Of a stretch of 64,000 nucleotides of DNA, positions 1 to 7,150 are shown in pieces. The notes beneath the pieces are model-generated. The model was not told the DNA's origin and did not search any database. It was given only the letters and a program-made list of their open reading frames with translations. The stretch is from a virus: positions 1 through 64,000 of IMG/VR virus record IMGVR_UViG_3300050821_008607; one strand, 5' to 3'. The position numbers and the translations under genes were made by a program. The number at the start of each line of letters is the position of its first letter. Position 1 is the stretch's first letter.

Positions 1-1
1 G

Positions 2-151
2 CCCGGCTGCGGCAGGCTGCTGACGGACCCGGAGTCGGTGCTGCACCGTCGTGGTCCGCGGTGCCGGGCCGAGTTCGCCGCGCGGGGCTTCGACGTGGAG
101 CAGGAGATGCTGCCGGGTCTGTGGCCTGCGCTGGTACGGCCTGCCCCGTAG
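2..151 (+). CDS. Partial zinc-knuckle protein, DUF6011-like (3' end)
   Basis: An open frame enters from the left edge and stops at TAG 149-151. The visible tail reads PGCGRLLTDPESVLHRRGPR followed by CRAEF. A Cys-X2-Gly element, 'LTDPES' and a trailing Gly-Pro-x-Cys are the hallmark of the small DUF6011 actinomycete/phage proteins, which are thought to bind zinc. The start lies outside the window. It is read rightward, towards the leftward early operon. Function is unknown; the family call rests on motif resemblance only. Confidence 0.55.
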   Translation, partial: PGCGRLLTDPESVLHRRGPRCRAEFAARGFDVEQEMLPGLWPALVRPAP

Positions 152-167
152 ATGCACAATCGAACAC

Positions 168-554
168 ATGCTCGAACGCCGCCCTGGGATACCGCCCCAC
201 ACCTGGCCCCAGCAACTCCCACCACCCCACGACCCCACCCTGCCCTGGGCCGTGATCGCCTGGATCCGGGAGATCCTGCCGGCCGAGGAGTGGCGCGTGG
301 ACACCCTCAGCCGCCACCCGTGGGAGCTCGCCACGATGGGCATGACGGCCGTCGACCGCATGGTCGAGAGCCTGCGCGAATCCCACCGCGAAACCGTGCG
401 CCTCTACACCGGCATCCTCGGCGACGATGACATCCGCCGCCTCCTCGCCGCCCACGCCGCAGAGGCCCAGCGGCTCATGGTCCTGCGGGAGCAGATGAGC
501 GAGGTCGTGGACGCGCTCACCGCCATGGGCGCACAAGGCATCCAGCCGAAGTGA
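168..554 (+). CDS. Hypothetical protein, 128 aa
   Basis: ATG 168 is chosen because it follows the stop of the upstream gene by 16 nt; the longer frame to position 51 would overlap that gene. The product opens with a proline-rich stretch, then a probable helical body with 'WAVIAWIREILPAEEWRVDT' and an acidic-basic C-terminal helix ('RRLLAAHAAEAQRLMVLREQ') that could form a coiled coil. It is the last rightward gene before a strong hairpin and converges on the early operon. No family was recognised. Confidence 0.6.
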   Translation: MLERRPGIPPHTWPQQLPPPHDPTLPWAVIAWIREILPAEEWRVDTLSRHPWELATMGMTAVDRMVESLRESHRETVRLYTGILGDDDIRRLLAAHAAEAQRLMVLREQMSEVVDALTAMGAQGIQPK

Positions 555-630
555 ACTGTCAGTGCTGCGCCGTAGCGTCGGAGACAGCGCACCAGGCCGC
601 CGAGGCGAGCGACCGGGAGCAAGGCGCAGC

Positions 631-668
631 AGTGTGGCCCGGTCCGAGGTACGGGACCGGGCCACACT
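631..668. terminator. 15-bp perfect stem-loop between convergent genes
   Basis: Positions 631-645 (AGTGTGGCCCGGTCC) pair perfectly with 654-668 across an 8-nt loop. The hairpin sits at the stop codon of the last early gene and 77 nt after the rightward gene ending at 554, so it can terminate both convergent transcripts. There is no clear U-run, which is common for high-GC actinomycete terminators. Confidence 0.7.
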
Positions 669-871
669 CACCTCGCTTCTTTCAAGCCCCAAACCTGGCG
701 GTAGCCGCACTCCGGAACGGAGCAGTGCATGCCGTCCCGGTGCGCAATCAGCACCATGTGCCATCCGTCATGGTCCAGGCTGCAGATCAGCGGAAGGTCG
801 GCGTTGGTCTGGTACGTGTTGATCGCGGCGATCTGATCGGGTGTCCACGGGGCCTGAAGCTCGTCAGCCAT
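668..871 (-). CDS. Hypothetical protein, 67 aa (last early-operon gene)
   Basis: It starts at ATG 871, overlapping the end of its upstream neighbour by 8 nt. The product has a short helical head 'WTPDQIAAINTYQ' and a C-terminal Cys pair in 'GMHCSVPECGYRQVWGLKEA', suggesting a small metal-binding fold. The N-terminal part recalls the 'DQ...N.yQ..' pattern of small actinophage proteins. It ends inside the terminator hairpin. No function can be assigned. Confidence 0.6.
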   Translation of the reverse strand: MADELQAPWTPDQIAAINTYQTNADLPLICSLDHDGWHMVLIAHRDGMHCSVPECGYRQVWGLKEAR

Positions 872-1190
872 GCCGCCCAGTCTCCTGGTTGTTCGGAACG
901 GTTTCCGCGGCCGGCCCCGAACAACTCCCGAGCCGGGTCGCGTCGACAGCCCACGGCATCGCCGCCAGCAGCTCCATACGAATGCCCTCCCTCGGATCCG
1001 GGTCCTCCAGCCCGGCCTCTTCGAGCCGGGCGATGAGCCGGCGCCGGTCGTTCACGGACCGCTCGACCAGCCCCAGGTACATTCCCTGCACCTCCGCGAT
1101 CCGGGACCGGAGTACGGCGATGGTCTGCGCGGCCTCGGCGTTGGCGAGCAGCACGTCATGCAGGTCCGGGGTGGTGTCCGTGGCGGTCAC
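864..1190 (-). CDS. Hypothetical helical protein, 108 aa
   Basis: The GTG start at 1190 overlaps the upstream stop (GTGA), the standard coupling of this operon. The sequence is almost all helix, e.g. 'VLLANAEAAQTIAVLRSRIA' and 'NDRRRLIARLEEAGLEDPDP', consistent with a coiled-coil or dimer. No motif or membrane segment is seen. It belongs to the distal accessory part of the early operon. Confidence 0.6.
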   Translation of the reverse strand: MTATDTTPDLHDVLLANAEAAQTIAVLRSRIAEVQGMYLGLVERSVNDRRRLIARLEEAGLEDPDPREGIRMELLAAMPWAVDATRLGSCSGPAAETVPNNQETGRHG

Positions 1191-1492
1191 CCCGGGGTCC
1201 CGGCCGGCTCGTAGGTCAACTCCAGGGCGGCCGGCGACAACGGGTAGAACTCGTTGAGCGGCCCCTGGACGACGTGGTGCCCGACGGGCACCAAGACCCA
1301 GCAGTGCTCCTGCGTGTTCCAGACGCGGGCCGAGGCGTAGACGCCGTCGGCCGGGTCGGGCCCAGCGAACAGGGGCGCTGATCCGCCGGGGAACGGGCCG
1401 CAGAACACCAGCAACTCGTCCAGGTTGTCGCCGTCCCATTCCAGGGTGCGGACCTTGACGGGCTTCTTCTGGCGCACGATCACTTCGGGCAT
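1187..1492 (-). CDS. Hypothetical protein, 101 aa
   Basis: Begins 'MPEVIVRQKKPVKVRTLEWD' at ATG 1492, inside the end of the upstream gene (13-nt overlap). The N-terminus recalls the beta-rich DUFs of small actinophage proteins of the 'TLEWDGDNLDE' type. The body has a run of beta-strand-like segments ('HCWVLVPVGHHVVQGPLNEF'). A structural role is unproven. Confidence 0.65.
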   Translation of the reverse strand: MPEVIVRQKKPVKVRTLEWDGDNLDELLVFCGPFPGGSAPLFAGPDPADGVYASARVWNTQEHCWVLVPVGHHVVQGPLNEFYPLSPAALELTYEPAGTPG

Positions 1493-1680
1493 GGGGTCTC
1501 CTCGGGGGTGATGGTGCAGATGGCGCACCAGTCGACGGGCTGTTTGGTGCCGGGTTGCACGGACCAGCCCCAGGCTTTGGCGGCGGCCCGTGCGAGGCCG
1601 GGTGACACGTCGGACTTGGTGCCGGGCGTACCGCAGCGGTTGCAGGTGACGGTGTACGGCGGAAGCCGAGACACGGTCAT
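1480..1680 (-). CDS. Small zinc-ribbon-like protein, 66 aa
   Basis: Two Cys-X2-Cys knuckles, CNRC near residue 13 and CAIC near residue 52, flank an alanine-rich helix that contains 'AKAWGWSVQPG'. The arrangement suggests one zinc site. The ATG at 1680 overlaps the upstream stop (ATGA). Such single-ribbon proteins are common in actinophage early operons; no function is established. Confidence 0.65.
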   Translation of the reverse strand: MTVSRLPPYTVTCNRCGTPGTKSDVSPGLARAAAKAWGWSVQPGTKQPVDWCAICTITPEETPCPK

Positions 1681-2303
1681 GGGGACGGCTCCTTCGGCGC
1701 GGGTGGCTTGCGGGGGTTGCCAAGCCCGGTCGGGCGCTCAGGCCCGCAGGCGTCGAACAGGGCAGCCACGGCCGCGCTGCTCGGGTACGAGGCCCCCTGG
1801 GGTCGCATGCCACGCACCCGGGCCGCATACAGCTCGGCGATCCACTCGCCGCCGTCGGCCGCCTCGCAGTCGCGCCAGGCCCGTTCGAGGATTGGGAGGC
1901 GTTCGGGGGTGATGTCCTCGGCGTCGGCGCAGCCCCATGCGAACACGTCGGAGACGTTGACCGCGATGCTGATCCGGGGCCCGTCGAGACTCAGGAGGAT
2001 CTGTTCGCTGGGGAGATCGGCGCGGCGGATCAGGTCGACGGCCGCGCGGAGGAAGTCGAGGTGGTCGTTCGCGGCCTGCTTGGCGTCGAGGAGCGGCAGG
2101 ACGACGGCGAGCGCGGCGTCGGCCTGCGCGTAGCAGTCGGAGCGCTCCTCGTCGGTGCGGTACCAGCCGCGCCCGTCACTCGCAGGGCCGTTGATGCGCA
2201 GCGCGAGCACCTCGGCCAGCTGCTCGCGGAGGTCGGGTTGGGGCTGGCCTGCCTCGCGTCGGCGAGCCTCGGCGGCATCGGCGATGAGACTGCGGTCAGA
2301 CAT
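1677..2303 (-). CDS. Hypothetical protein, 208 aa
   Basis: Starts at ATG 2303 in a TGATG overlap with the HIT gene. The product is mainly helical and acidic. Recognisable stretches are 'LREQLAEVLALRINGPA', a 'YAQADAALAVVLPLLDAKQ' helix and 'DVFAWGCADAEDITPERL'. The pattern 'GR.WY.....' with repeated helices occurs in Streptomyces and actinophage hypothetical proteins. The C-terminus is proline-rich. No catalytic motif is visible. Confidence 0.6.
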   Translation of the reverse strand: MSDRSLIADAAEARRREAGQPQPDLREQLAEVLALRINGPASDGRGWYRTDEERSDCYAQADAALAVVLPLLDAKQAANDHLDFLRAAVDLIRRADLPSEQILLSLDGPRISIAVNVSDVFAWGCADAEDITPERLPILERAWRDCEAADGGEWIAELYAARVRGMRPQGASYPSSAAVAALFDACGPERPTGLGNPRKPPAPKEPSP

Positions 2304-2671
2304 CAGGGCTGCTCCTTGGTCTTGCTGCGCTTGCCGCTGTACCAGGGCAGCGCGAGGCCATCGTTCTCGGCGCGGGGGACGAGATGGAGGTGGAGGTGGA
2401 ACACGGACTGGGTGGCTTCCCGGCCGCGCGAGGTGATCAGGTTCATCGGCCGGTCCGTCCAGCGCATCAGCTCGGCAGCGCGGCGCATGGTCGCCGCCGA
2501 CACCTCGGGGTCCGTGGCGAAGTCGGCGACGTGCCGGTCCGGGATCACCAGGACGTGTCCCTTGACCACGGGGCGCAGCGGGATGAAGGCCATGGCGTCG
2601 TGCCACCTGTGGACGAACGTGGCGGGCGCGCTTCCGGCGACGATGGCGCAGAACGGGCAGTCGGCGGTCAC
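2303..2671 (-). CDS. HIT-family nucleotide-binding hydrolase/transferase
   Basis: The GTG start at 2671 is coupled to the upstream stop. The signature histidine triad reads HLHLHLVPR near residues 96-104, and an N-terminal Cys-X2-Cys ('CPFCAIVAG') is typical of HIT proteins that bind zinc. At 122 aa it matches a single-domain HIT protein. Family members hydrolyse or transfer nucleoside phosphates (for example adenosine-5'-phosphoramidates). In a phage early operon it may alter a host nucleotide pool or signal; the substrate cannot be deduced. Confidence 0.85.
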   Translation of the reverse strand: MTADCPFCAIVAGSAPATFVHRWHDAMAFIPLRPVVKGHVLVIPDRHVADFATDPEVSAATMRRAAELMRWTDRPMNLITSRGREATQSVFHLHLHLVPRAENDGLALPWYSGKRSKTKEQP

Positions 2672-3018
2672 GGGGTCGGCTCCTCGGTCGGGGTGTTGAT
2701 GGCGCGGGCCAGTGCGAGGGCTTGGGCGGGGATAGCGACGCGGGCACCGTCTTCGGCCCGGATCATCCACTCCAGCCAGTCGGCGAGCGCGAGCCCGACG
2801 GCGGGCTGCATCGCGGTGACGTACTCGCTGACGCCACCCCAGAACGCCATCAGGACGGGCCGCTCCTCGCCAGGGACCGTCACGACGCCCTGCTTGGCCG
2901 GGTACGGCAGTTGCGTCCAGCCCTCGCGGACCGGGTCGGGCATGCCGTCCTCGTGCAGCAGGTAGCGCAATCGCTCGGCTGCGGCGCGGAGTTCGGCGGC
3001 GGGCGTGAGGTCAGGCAT
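2668..3018 (-). CDS. Hypothetical protein, 116 aa
   Basis: Starts at ATG 3018, which overlaps the restored end of the HTH gene upstream. The opening 'LTPAAELRAAAERLRYLL' helix and the 'PAVGLALADWLEWMIRAED' segment form a pattern I associate with a recurrent small Streptomyces/actinophage protein found in strings of similar genes. No catalytic residues are evident. It is translationally coupled to the HIT gene (GTGA). Confidence 0.65.
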   Translation of the reverse strand: MPDLTPAAELRAAAERLRYLLHEDGMPDPVREGWTQLPYPAKQGVVTVPGEERPVLMAFWGGVSEYVTAMQPAVGLALADWLEWMIRAEDGARVAIPAQALALARAINTPTEEPTP

Positions 3019-3213
3019 CGGGGTTCTCCCTGCGGGTCTGGTGGATCTGCACGGCGTGGTCGAGGCTGGTCGCTCCGAGGCGACGCCGGATCCGGGCGAT
3101 GGTGCGGCGGACGGCCTGGCCTCGACGCCGAGGCTGCGGGCGATGTCGCGCGTGCTGTATCCGTTGGCGGCAGCGTTGAGGACCTGCTCGTCGGTGGGAG
3201 GAAGGTCAGGCAT
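3011..3213 (-). pseudogene. LuxR-type HTH protein broken by a one-base frameshift
   Basis: From ATG 3213 the frame encodes 'LPPTDEQVLNAAANGYSTRD' and 'IARSLGVE', the first half of a LuxR/response-regulator helix-turn-helix. The second half ('QAVRRTIARIRRRLGATSLD' and 'HAVQIHQT') lies in the -1 frame from about 3126 leftward and ends at TGA 3011, overlapping the next start. Joining the frames gives a coherent 67-aa protein and normal operon coupling. A base is therefore missing near 3118-3126, by mutation, sequencing error or, less likely, programmed frameshifting. Confidence 0.7.
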
Positions 3214-3421
3214 GGTGGTGCTCCTTGCTGTTGCGGCGGATCTTGCGGGACTCCCACCAGCCGACCCGCTGCCAGTCGTGGTAGCGGCTGCCCATCAGCA
3301 GTCGCCAGTACCGGCCGCAGCCATCGCAGCGGCGCACCTCGCCCGGCTCGTGCTCGAACTGGTCGATGAAGCGCGGGAGGGGGCAGACGTGGCGGACGCC
3401 TGCCACTCGGGTGAGCGTCAT
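3206..3421 (-). CDS. Small Cys-knuckle basic protein, 71 aa
   Basis: ATG 3421 overlaps the upstream stop (ATGA). The centre holds 'RRCDGCGRYWRL' and a preceding 'HVCPLPR', so one zinc site is possible. A basic, Trp-rich tail follows ('WQRVGWWESRKIRRNSKE'). This tail looks suited to nucleic-acid or protein contact. No family name can be given. Confidence 0.65.
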   Translation of the reverse strand: MTLTRVAGVRHVCPLPRFIDQFEHEPGEVRRCDGCGRYWRLLMGSRYHDWQRVGWWESRKIRRNSKEHHHA

Positions 3422-3708
3422 CGCTGCTCCTCGGGGTGGTCGTAGTCGTGGAGTGCGTGGTGTGCGGCGTGGGCGACCGCGAGGCAGCGGCGCTCGGCGG
3501 CCGGGTTGAGGTGCGAGGACAGCAGCGGTGCGAGCTGCTGGGCGAGGTAGGCGATGCGCTGCGGCGGCAGGTACTCGGCGAGACTGCACGCAAGGTCCGG
3601 ACTGATCTGGCAGTCCTCGCAGCTACAGCCGCCGTCGGTGTGCTCGGCGAGCAGGCCGCCGCAGTTCGCGCACCAGCAGCTTGGGCAGCGGTCCGGCAGG
3701 TCAGGCAT
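3418..3708 (-). CDS. Cys-rich hypothetical protein, 96 aa
   Basis: The first 35 residues carry seven Cys in 'CPSCWCANCGGLLAEH' and 'CSCEDCQ', enough for one or two zinc sites. The rest is helical ('LAYLAQQLAPLLSSHL'-like). The ATG at 3708 overlaps the upstream gene by 8 nt. Together with the three other Cys-knuckle genes nearby it forms a run of small putative zinc proteins in the distal early operon. Confidence 0.65.
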   Translation of the reverse strand: MPDLPDRCPSCWCANCGGLLAEHTDGGCSCEDCQISPDLACSLAEYLPPQRIAYLAQQLAPLLSSHLNPAAERRCLAVAHAAHHALHDYDHPEEQR

Positions 3709-4165
3709 GCTGGCCGCCCTCCGCCACCGGGGCAGCGGCGACCAGCGCGGCCACGCCGATCCAGCCCTTGTGCCAGGCCTGGTCCAGCAGATAGGGCGAG
3801 CCGGGGTCGCGCTCCAGCCAGCCCCGGTGCCCGGTGACGGCGGCCAACCAGGCGACGCCGCGCGGGTGCGGGTCGCGCCAGTGCCCGGCCTGCCGGTCGG
3901 CGACGTAGTGCGTTACGGCGGAGATGGCCAGCGCGGCTGTGGCGCGGCGCCAGGTCAGGCCGAGGCCGAGCAGACGGTCAGCGGCGAGCAGGGCAACGGC
4001 CTGCGTCGCTGTGTAGGTGGCGACGTGCATCGCGCACGCCTTGGCGCCGGCGGGACCGGGCAGGCCCTTCGCGATGGCGTCCCGGTCCTGCTGAGTCCAG
4101 TGGTCCCCGACCTCGTGAGCTGCGGTCAGGACGGCGTACACGGCGGCGAAACGGGCGGCGCTCAT
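3701..4165 (-). CDS. DUF3307-like membrane protein, 154 aa
   Basis: Begins 'MSAARFAAVYAVLTAAHEVG' at ATG 4165 (ATGA with the upstream stop). The spacing of 'HEVGDHWTQQD', then 'MHVATYTATQAVALLA' and 'THYVADRQ' resembles DUF3307, a polytopic membrane family found in phages and mobile elements. Three hydrophobic segments are plausible, around residues 5-20, 48-65 and 75-95. A transport or membrane-protective role is unproven. Confidence 0.65.
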   Translation of the reverse strand: MSAARFAAVYAVLTAAHEVGDHWTQQDRDAIAKGLPGPAGAKACAMHVATYTATQAVALLAADRLLGLGLTWRRATAALAISAVTHYVADRQAGHWRDPHPRGVAWLAAVTGHRGWLERDPGSPYLLDQAWHKGWIGVAALVAAAPVAEGGQHA

Positions 4166-4422
4166 CGGCCGGCCTCCGGGGTGTCGCGGGGTGCGGCGGC
4201 CATGGACGCTGCGACGATCCGCGCCCCGTATTTCCCGGCCAGAGCCTCGGCAGCGGCCAGCGCGACACGGAGCCGGTCGACCTCGGCGAGCAGCTGCCCG
4301 CGATCGGCGGTGGCGTCGCCCTGCCCGACGGTCCGCCACTCCCCACTGTGCCTGCTGCGTTCGTGGCGCAGACGAATCGCAGCGAGCTGCTCATCGGAGA
4401 GCGGGGCGGCGGGCTCAGGCAT
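4162..4422 (-). CDS. Hypothetical coiled-coil protein, 86 aa
   Basis: ATG 4422 opens 'MPEPAAPLSDEQLAAIRLRH'. The middle is a heptad-like helix ('GQLLAEVDRLRVALAAAEAL'). It overlaps its upstream neighbour by 8 nt. No domain was recognised. The 'LSDEQLAAIRLRHE' plus coiled-coil layout recurs in Streptomyces phage and prophage proteins. Confidence 0.6.
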   Translation of the reverse strand: MPEPAAPLSDEQLAAIRLRHERSRHSGEWRTVGQGDATADRGQLLAEVDRLRVALAAAEALAGKYGARIVAASMAAAPRDTPEAGR

Positions 4423-4699
4423 CGGCCTTCTCCCCGGCTCCGGTGGTGGAGGCGGCGACAGGGGCGACGTTCTGCCAGTCGCCGTCGTCGTCGACCGCGA
4501 TCGCGCCGCTCTTCTCGGCGGCATACGCGCAGCTGTCGCAGATCAGTCGGTCAGGCAACTGGATCCAGTCGTACTCAATGGCGGTCTGGACGGCTTCCTC
4601 GGCGGAGTCGTAGTGCATGGTGACGTACTCGCAGTTGGTGTAGTCGTTCTTGCAGTCGTCGCACTTGACGGTGAAGCAGGTGTGCTGAGCGGTGCTCAC
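4415..4699 (-). CDS. Zinc-binding hypothetical protein, 94 aa
   Basis: GTG 4699 is preferred over longer frames because an AAAGGA Shine-Dalgarno lies just upstream. The product shows a CDDC knuckle near residue 14 and a CDSC knuckle near residue 56, separated by an acidic helix 'YDSAEEAVQTAIEYDWIQL'. The two-knuckle layout with the helix between matches small actinomycete zinc-ribbon proteins. Function is unknown. Confidence 0.65.
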   Translation of the reverse strand: MSTAQHTCFTVKCDDCKNDYTNCEYVTMHYDSAEEAVQTAIEYDWIQLPDRLICDSCAYAAEKSGAIAVDDDGDWQNVAPVAASTTGAGEKADA

Positions 4700-4754
4700 G
4701 GTCGTGGTCCTTTCGGTGCGGGCCGGGGTCGCGGTGACCCCGGCCGGGGTGAGG

Positions 4755-5207
4755 TCAGCGGGGCGGGGTCGCACGGGGCAGGCCACCAGCGCGGCGAACC
4801 TCGCGGATGGCCTCGGCGACATGCGGCGGGTCGGGGTTGATGGTGATCGTGCCGCTGGACGGGCGCACCACCTCGGCGTCGCCGTTGAGCAGCGCGACCA
4901 GATAGGCCGCCATCTCCTCCGACCACACCTCGATCCACGGCCGGGGGCAGCAGTCGTACAGGCCCAGGTCGTCCCGCGCGTCCGGGCCGAAGACGTCGGC
5001 GTCGAGCTGGTGCGTGGGCTGCGTGGTGCCGCCGAGGTCGGCGTCGAGGGTGAAGCTGCTGGCGGTGCATACGGGTGCGATGCCGCCCCCGTACTCGATG
5101 CTGACGACACGCCAGCGGACAGGGGCGTCGCCGGGGGCGTCGCCGGGGACGTCGATGGCGGTACGGGCTGCCGCGCGGAGGGCGGTCAGGTCGGTGGGCT
5201 CGGGCAT
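4755..5207 (-). CDS. Hypothetical protein, 150 aa
   Basis: ATG 5207 starts 'MPEPTDLTALRAAARTAID'. The body contains 'VRWRVVSIEYGGGIAP' and 'PRPWIEVWSEEMAAYLVALL', a mixed alpha/beta composition. The C-terminus is basic. It lies between the methyltransferase gene and the small zinc proteins, with a 55-nt gap to the next gene. No family was recognised. Confidence 0.6.
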   Translation of the reverse strand: MPEPTDLTALRAAARTAIDVPGDAPGDAPVRWRVVSIEYGGGIAPVCTASSFTLDADLGGTTQPTHQLDADVFGPDARDDLGLYDCCPRPWIEVWSEEMAAYLVALLNGDAEVVRPSSGTITINPDPPHVAEAIREVRRAGGLPRATPPR

Positions 5208-5238
5208 GGTTGGCTCCAGGTCGGGGCGGGCGGTGTGG

Positions 5239-6441
5239 TTAGGCGGCGGCGTAGGTGCTGCTGGTCAGCGATGCGAGTGCGCGCTCGCCGAGCCAGTGGG
5301 CGACGTTGACGGGAACGGCGTTGCCGATCTGTCGGATCTGCGCAGTGTCCACGCCGGCGAACCGGTGGCCGGCGGCAAAGCGCTGCGCCGCGGCTCGGGT
5401 GTTGATGTCGAGCATGTGGACCCGGCACTCGTCGACCGTGGCCCCGGGGTGGACCAGCATGTGATGGTTGCCCTCGGCGGTGATCGTGCTGACCGGCTCG
5501 TCCAACGACTGCACAGTGCAGTGCCTGCGCATGATCACGATGAACGGCTCGGCGCCGAAACGGTCCAGGCCGATCTGAATCTTGCGGCGCGTCTCCGCGA
5601 CGTAGGGCGTGAACACCTTCCGGTCCGCCCGGCCATCCGCCACCCGGGTCCCGCGCGGCGTCAGGTCCACGAACTCCCGGATGGACTGCACCACCGGCTC
5701 GACCCGCAGGTGGCAGCGCGGCGTCGGGCACACGTAGTGGTACTGCTTGCCGTAGGTGCCGACCTTCCGCACCCCGATCCGGTCGAACCGCGGCGCCCAC
5801 CGCTGCACCCCCTGCACGGGGCCGCAGTTCAGGCAGATGCTGTCCGGGCGCACCCGCAGGTCCGGGGCGGGCAGGCCCTTCTTCGAGATGCAGAACACGA
5901 TGCGGTTCCGCAGCTGCGGAGCGCACGGGTTTCCGGGGCCGGAGATGTGCGCGGCGTTGACCGACGCCAGTTGCACGGTCTTGCCCAGCGCCGTCCACAC
6001 GCCCACCCACGCCTCGAACAGGCGCCAGCGGGTGAAGAAGTCGGGGACGTTCTCGCCGCAGATCATGTCGAAGTCGTTGACCTCGTCCGCGCGGATCAGG
6101 TCCCAGGCGGTGGCGCGGGTGCGGGAGAACTCCGGTTCGGCCGCGGCGCCGTCGTCGTCGCCGAGCGCCGCGGGGCGCTTCGGGGTGGCGTTGCGGCCGG
6201 CGGGACTGATCTCGGTGCAGATCGGTGAGCCGACGAGGATGTCGGTGCGCGGGACGCTACGGAAGTCGAGGTTGTTGATGTCGCAGCGCAGGCCGCGCAC
6301 CCCGGGGAAGTTGTCGCGCAGGGTCTGCACGGCGGACTCGTCGTGGTTGGCGGCGAGGGTGGGGGTGAAGCCGGCGTCGGTGAAGCCGCGGACGTCGCCG
6401 CATCCGCCGGAGAACAGGTGGGTACTCGTCGGGCCGGTCAC
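5239..6441 (-). CDS. DNA cytosine-5 methyltransferase
   Basis: Motif I is 'LFSGGCGDVRGF' near residues 9-20. The catalytic Cys lies in a variant motif IV 'GSPICTEIS' near residues 70-78, where typical enzymes have Pro-Cys. Motif VI is 'GENV', and motif X is 'QIGNAVPVNVA' near the C-terminus. Before the target-recognition part there is a Cys-rich insert ('CLNCG' and 'CPTPRCH') that may bind zinc. The 400-aa length fits an orphan phage C5 methylase. No partner endonuclease is adjacent, so protection of phage DNA from host restriction is the likely role; the target site is unknown. Confidence 0.9.
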   Translation of the reverse strand: MTGPTSTHLFSGGCGDVRGFTDAGFTPTLAANHDESAVQTLRDNFPGVRGLRCDINNLDFRSVPRTDILVGSPICTEISPAGRNATPKRPAALGDDDGAAAEPEFSRTRATAWDLIRADEVNDFDMICGENVPDFFTRWRLFEAWVGVWTALGKTVQLASVNAAHISGPGNPCAPQLRNRIVFCISKKGLPAPDLRVRPDSICLNCGPVQGVQRWAPRFDRIGVRKVGTYGKQYHYVCPTPRCHLRVEPVVQSIREFVDLTPRGTRVADGRADRKVFTPYVAETRRKIQIGLDRFGAEPFIVIMRRHCTVQSLDEPVSTITAEGNHHMLVHPGATVDECRVHMLDINTRAAAQRFAAGHRFAGVDTAQIRQIGNAVPVNVAHWLGERALASLTSSTYAAA

Positions 6442-6489
6442 GGGGTGCTGCTCCTCGGGTTGGCGGGTCGGGGCGGAGGTCAGGCGGGG

Positions 6490-6690
6490 TCAGCGGTAGC
6501 CGTCGACCCAGCAGTTGGGGCAGATGTCCTTGCTGCCGCTGCGGTGCCAGCCCTGAGTGCGGAGGTAGGCGCGGAAGTCGGGGAGGAAGATGAAGCCGCC
6601 CGAGGTCTCGGATGGGGTCCCGCAGGGCGGTCCGTCGCGGCCGTCCCGCTTGGCGTCGCAGCGGAGGCGGTGGAGCTTCTCGGCGGACAT
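6490..6690 (-). CDS. Small Cys-containing protein, 66 aa
   Basis: ATG 6690 gives 'MSAEKLHRLRCDAKRDGRDG'. The four Cys (RC, PPCG, and CPNC near the end) suggest a treble-clef-like zinc site. 'GGFIFLPDFRAYLRTQGW' is a conserved-looking middle segment. The gene is 49 nt upstream of the methyltransferase start and could be a helper, but this is only a guess from position. Confidence 0.6.
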   Translation of the reverse strand: MSAEKLHRLRCDAKRDGRDGPPCGTPSETSGGFIFLPDFRAYLRTQGWHRSGSKDICPNCWVDGYR

Positions 6691-6751
6691 GGCGTCGTGC
6701 CTTTCGGTCGGCGGGTCGGTGGTTGCGGGCCGCGCGGGCGGGGCGGGGCGG

Positions 6752-7132
6752 TCAGGCGGTCGGCCCGTCGGTCAGCAGGTTGCCGAGGTGGGCCAGGCTG
6801 CGGATCTCGTCGACGGCCACGTGGCCGCAGTGCGCGCAGGGCCGGACCAGGAGCAGGCGGCTCTTCTCGTCCTCGGCGTCGTAGGTGTAGCGGATGCCGA
6901 AGCCGGCCTTGCCGGGCAGGTCGGCCTCGGCGGCGAAGGTGTCGGACGGTTCCGCCTCGATGGGCTCGAAGTTCAGGGACTCGCTGGCGTCGCCGAGGAT
7001 CTTGTCGGCGGCTGTGTTGGCGTAGTGGATGGTGTCGGCCACGGTCTGGGCGTCGTAGGCCTTCTGCTGCTCGGCGTCGGCGAGTTCGGCGGCGTCGTAG
7101 GCGGCAATGGCGGCGGCGATGAGGTCGGTCAT
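6752..7132 (-). CDS. Actinophage conserved hypothetical, 126 aa
   Basis: ATG 7132. An alanine-rich N-terminal helix ('LIAAAIAAYDAAELADAEQQ') leads to a beta-rich half with 'GFGIRYTYDAEDEKSRLLLV' and 'CAHCGH'. The last element could hold a metal. The pattern resembles DUF6195-type small phage proteins, but that match is from memory. Likely cytosolic; function unknown. Confidence 0.6.
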   Translation of the reverse strand: MTDLIAAAIAAYDAAELADAEQQKAYDAQTVADTIHYANTAADKILGDASESLNFEPIEAEPSDTFAAEADLPGKAGFGIRYTYDAEDEKSRLLLVRPCAHCGHVAVDEIRSLAHLGNLLTDGPTA

Positions 7133-7150
7133 GGCGGGCTCTCTCTCGGG

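Noticed and set aside
3554-4840. 428-aa rightward frame in the early region
   Set aside because: Runs antisense across four coupled leftward genes and has no Shine-Dalgarno.
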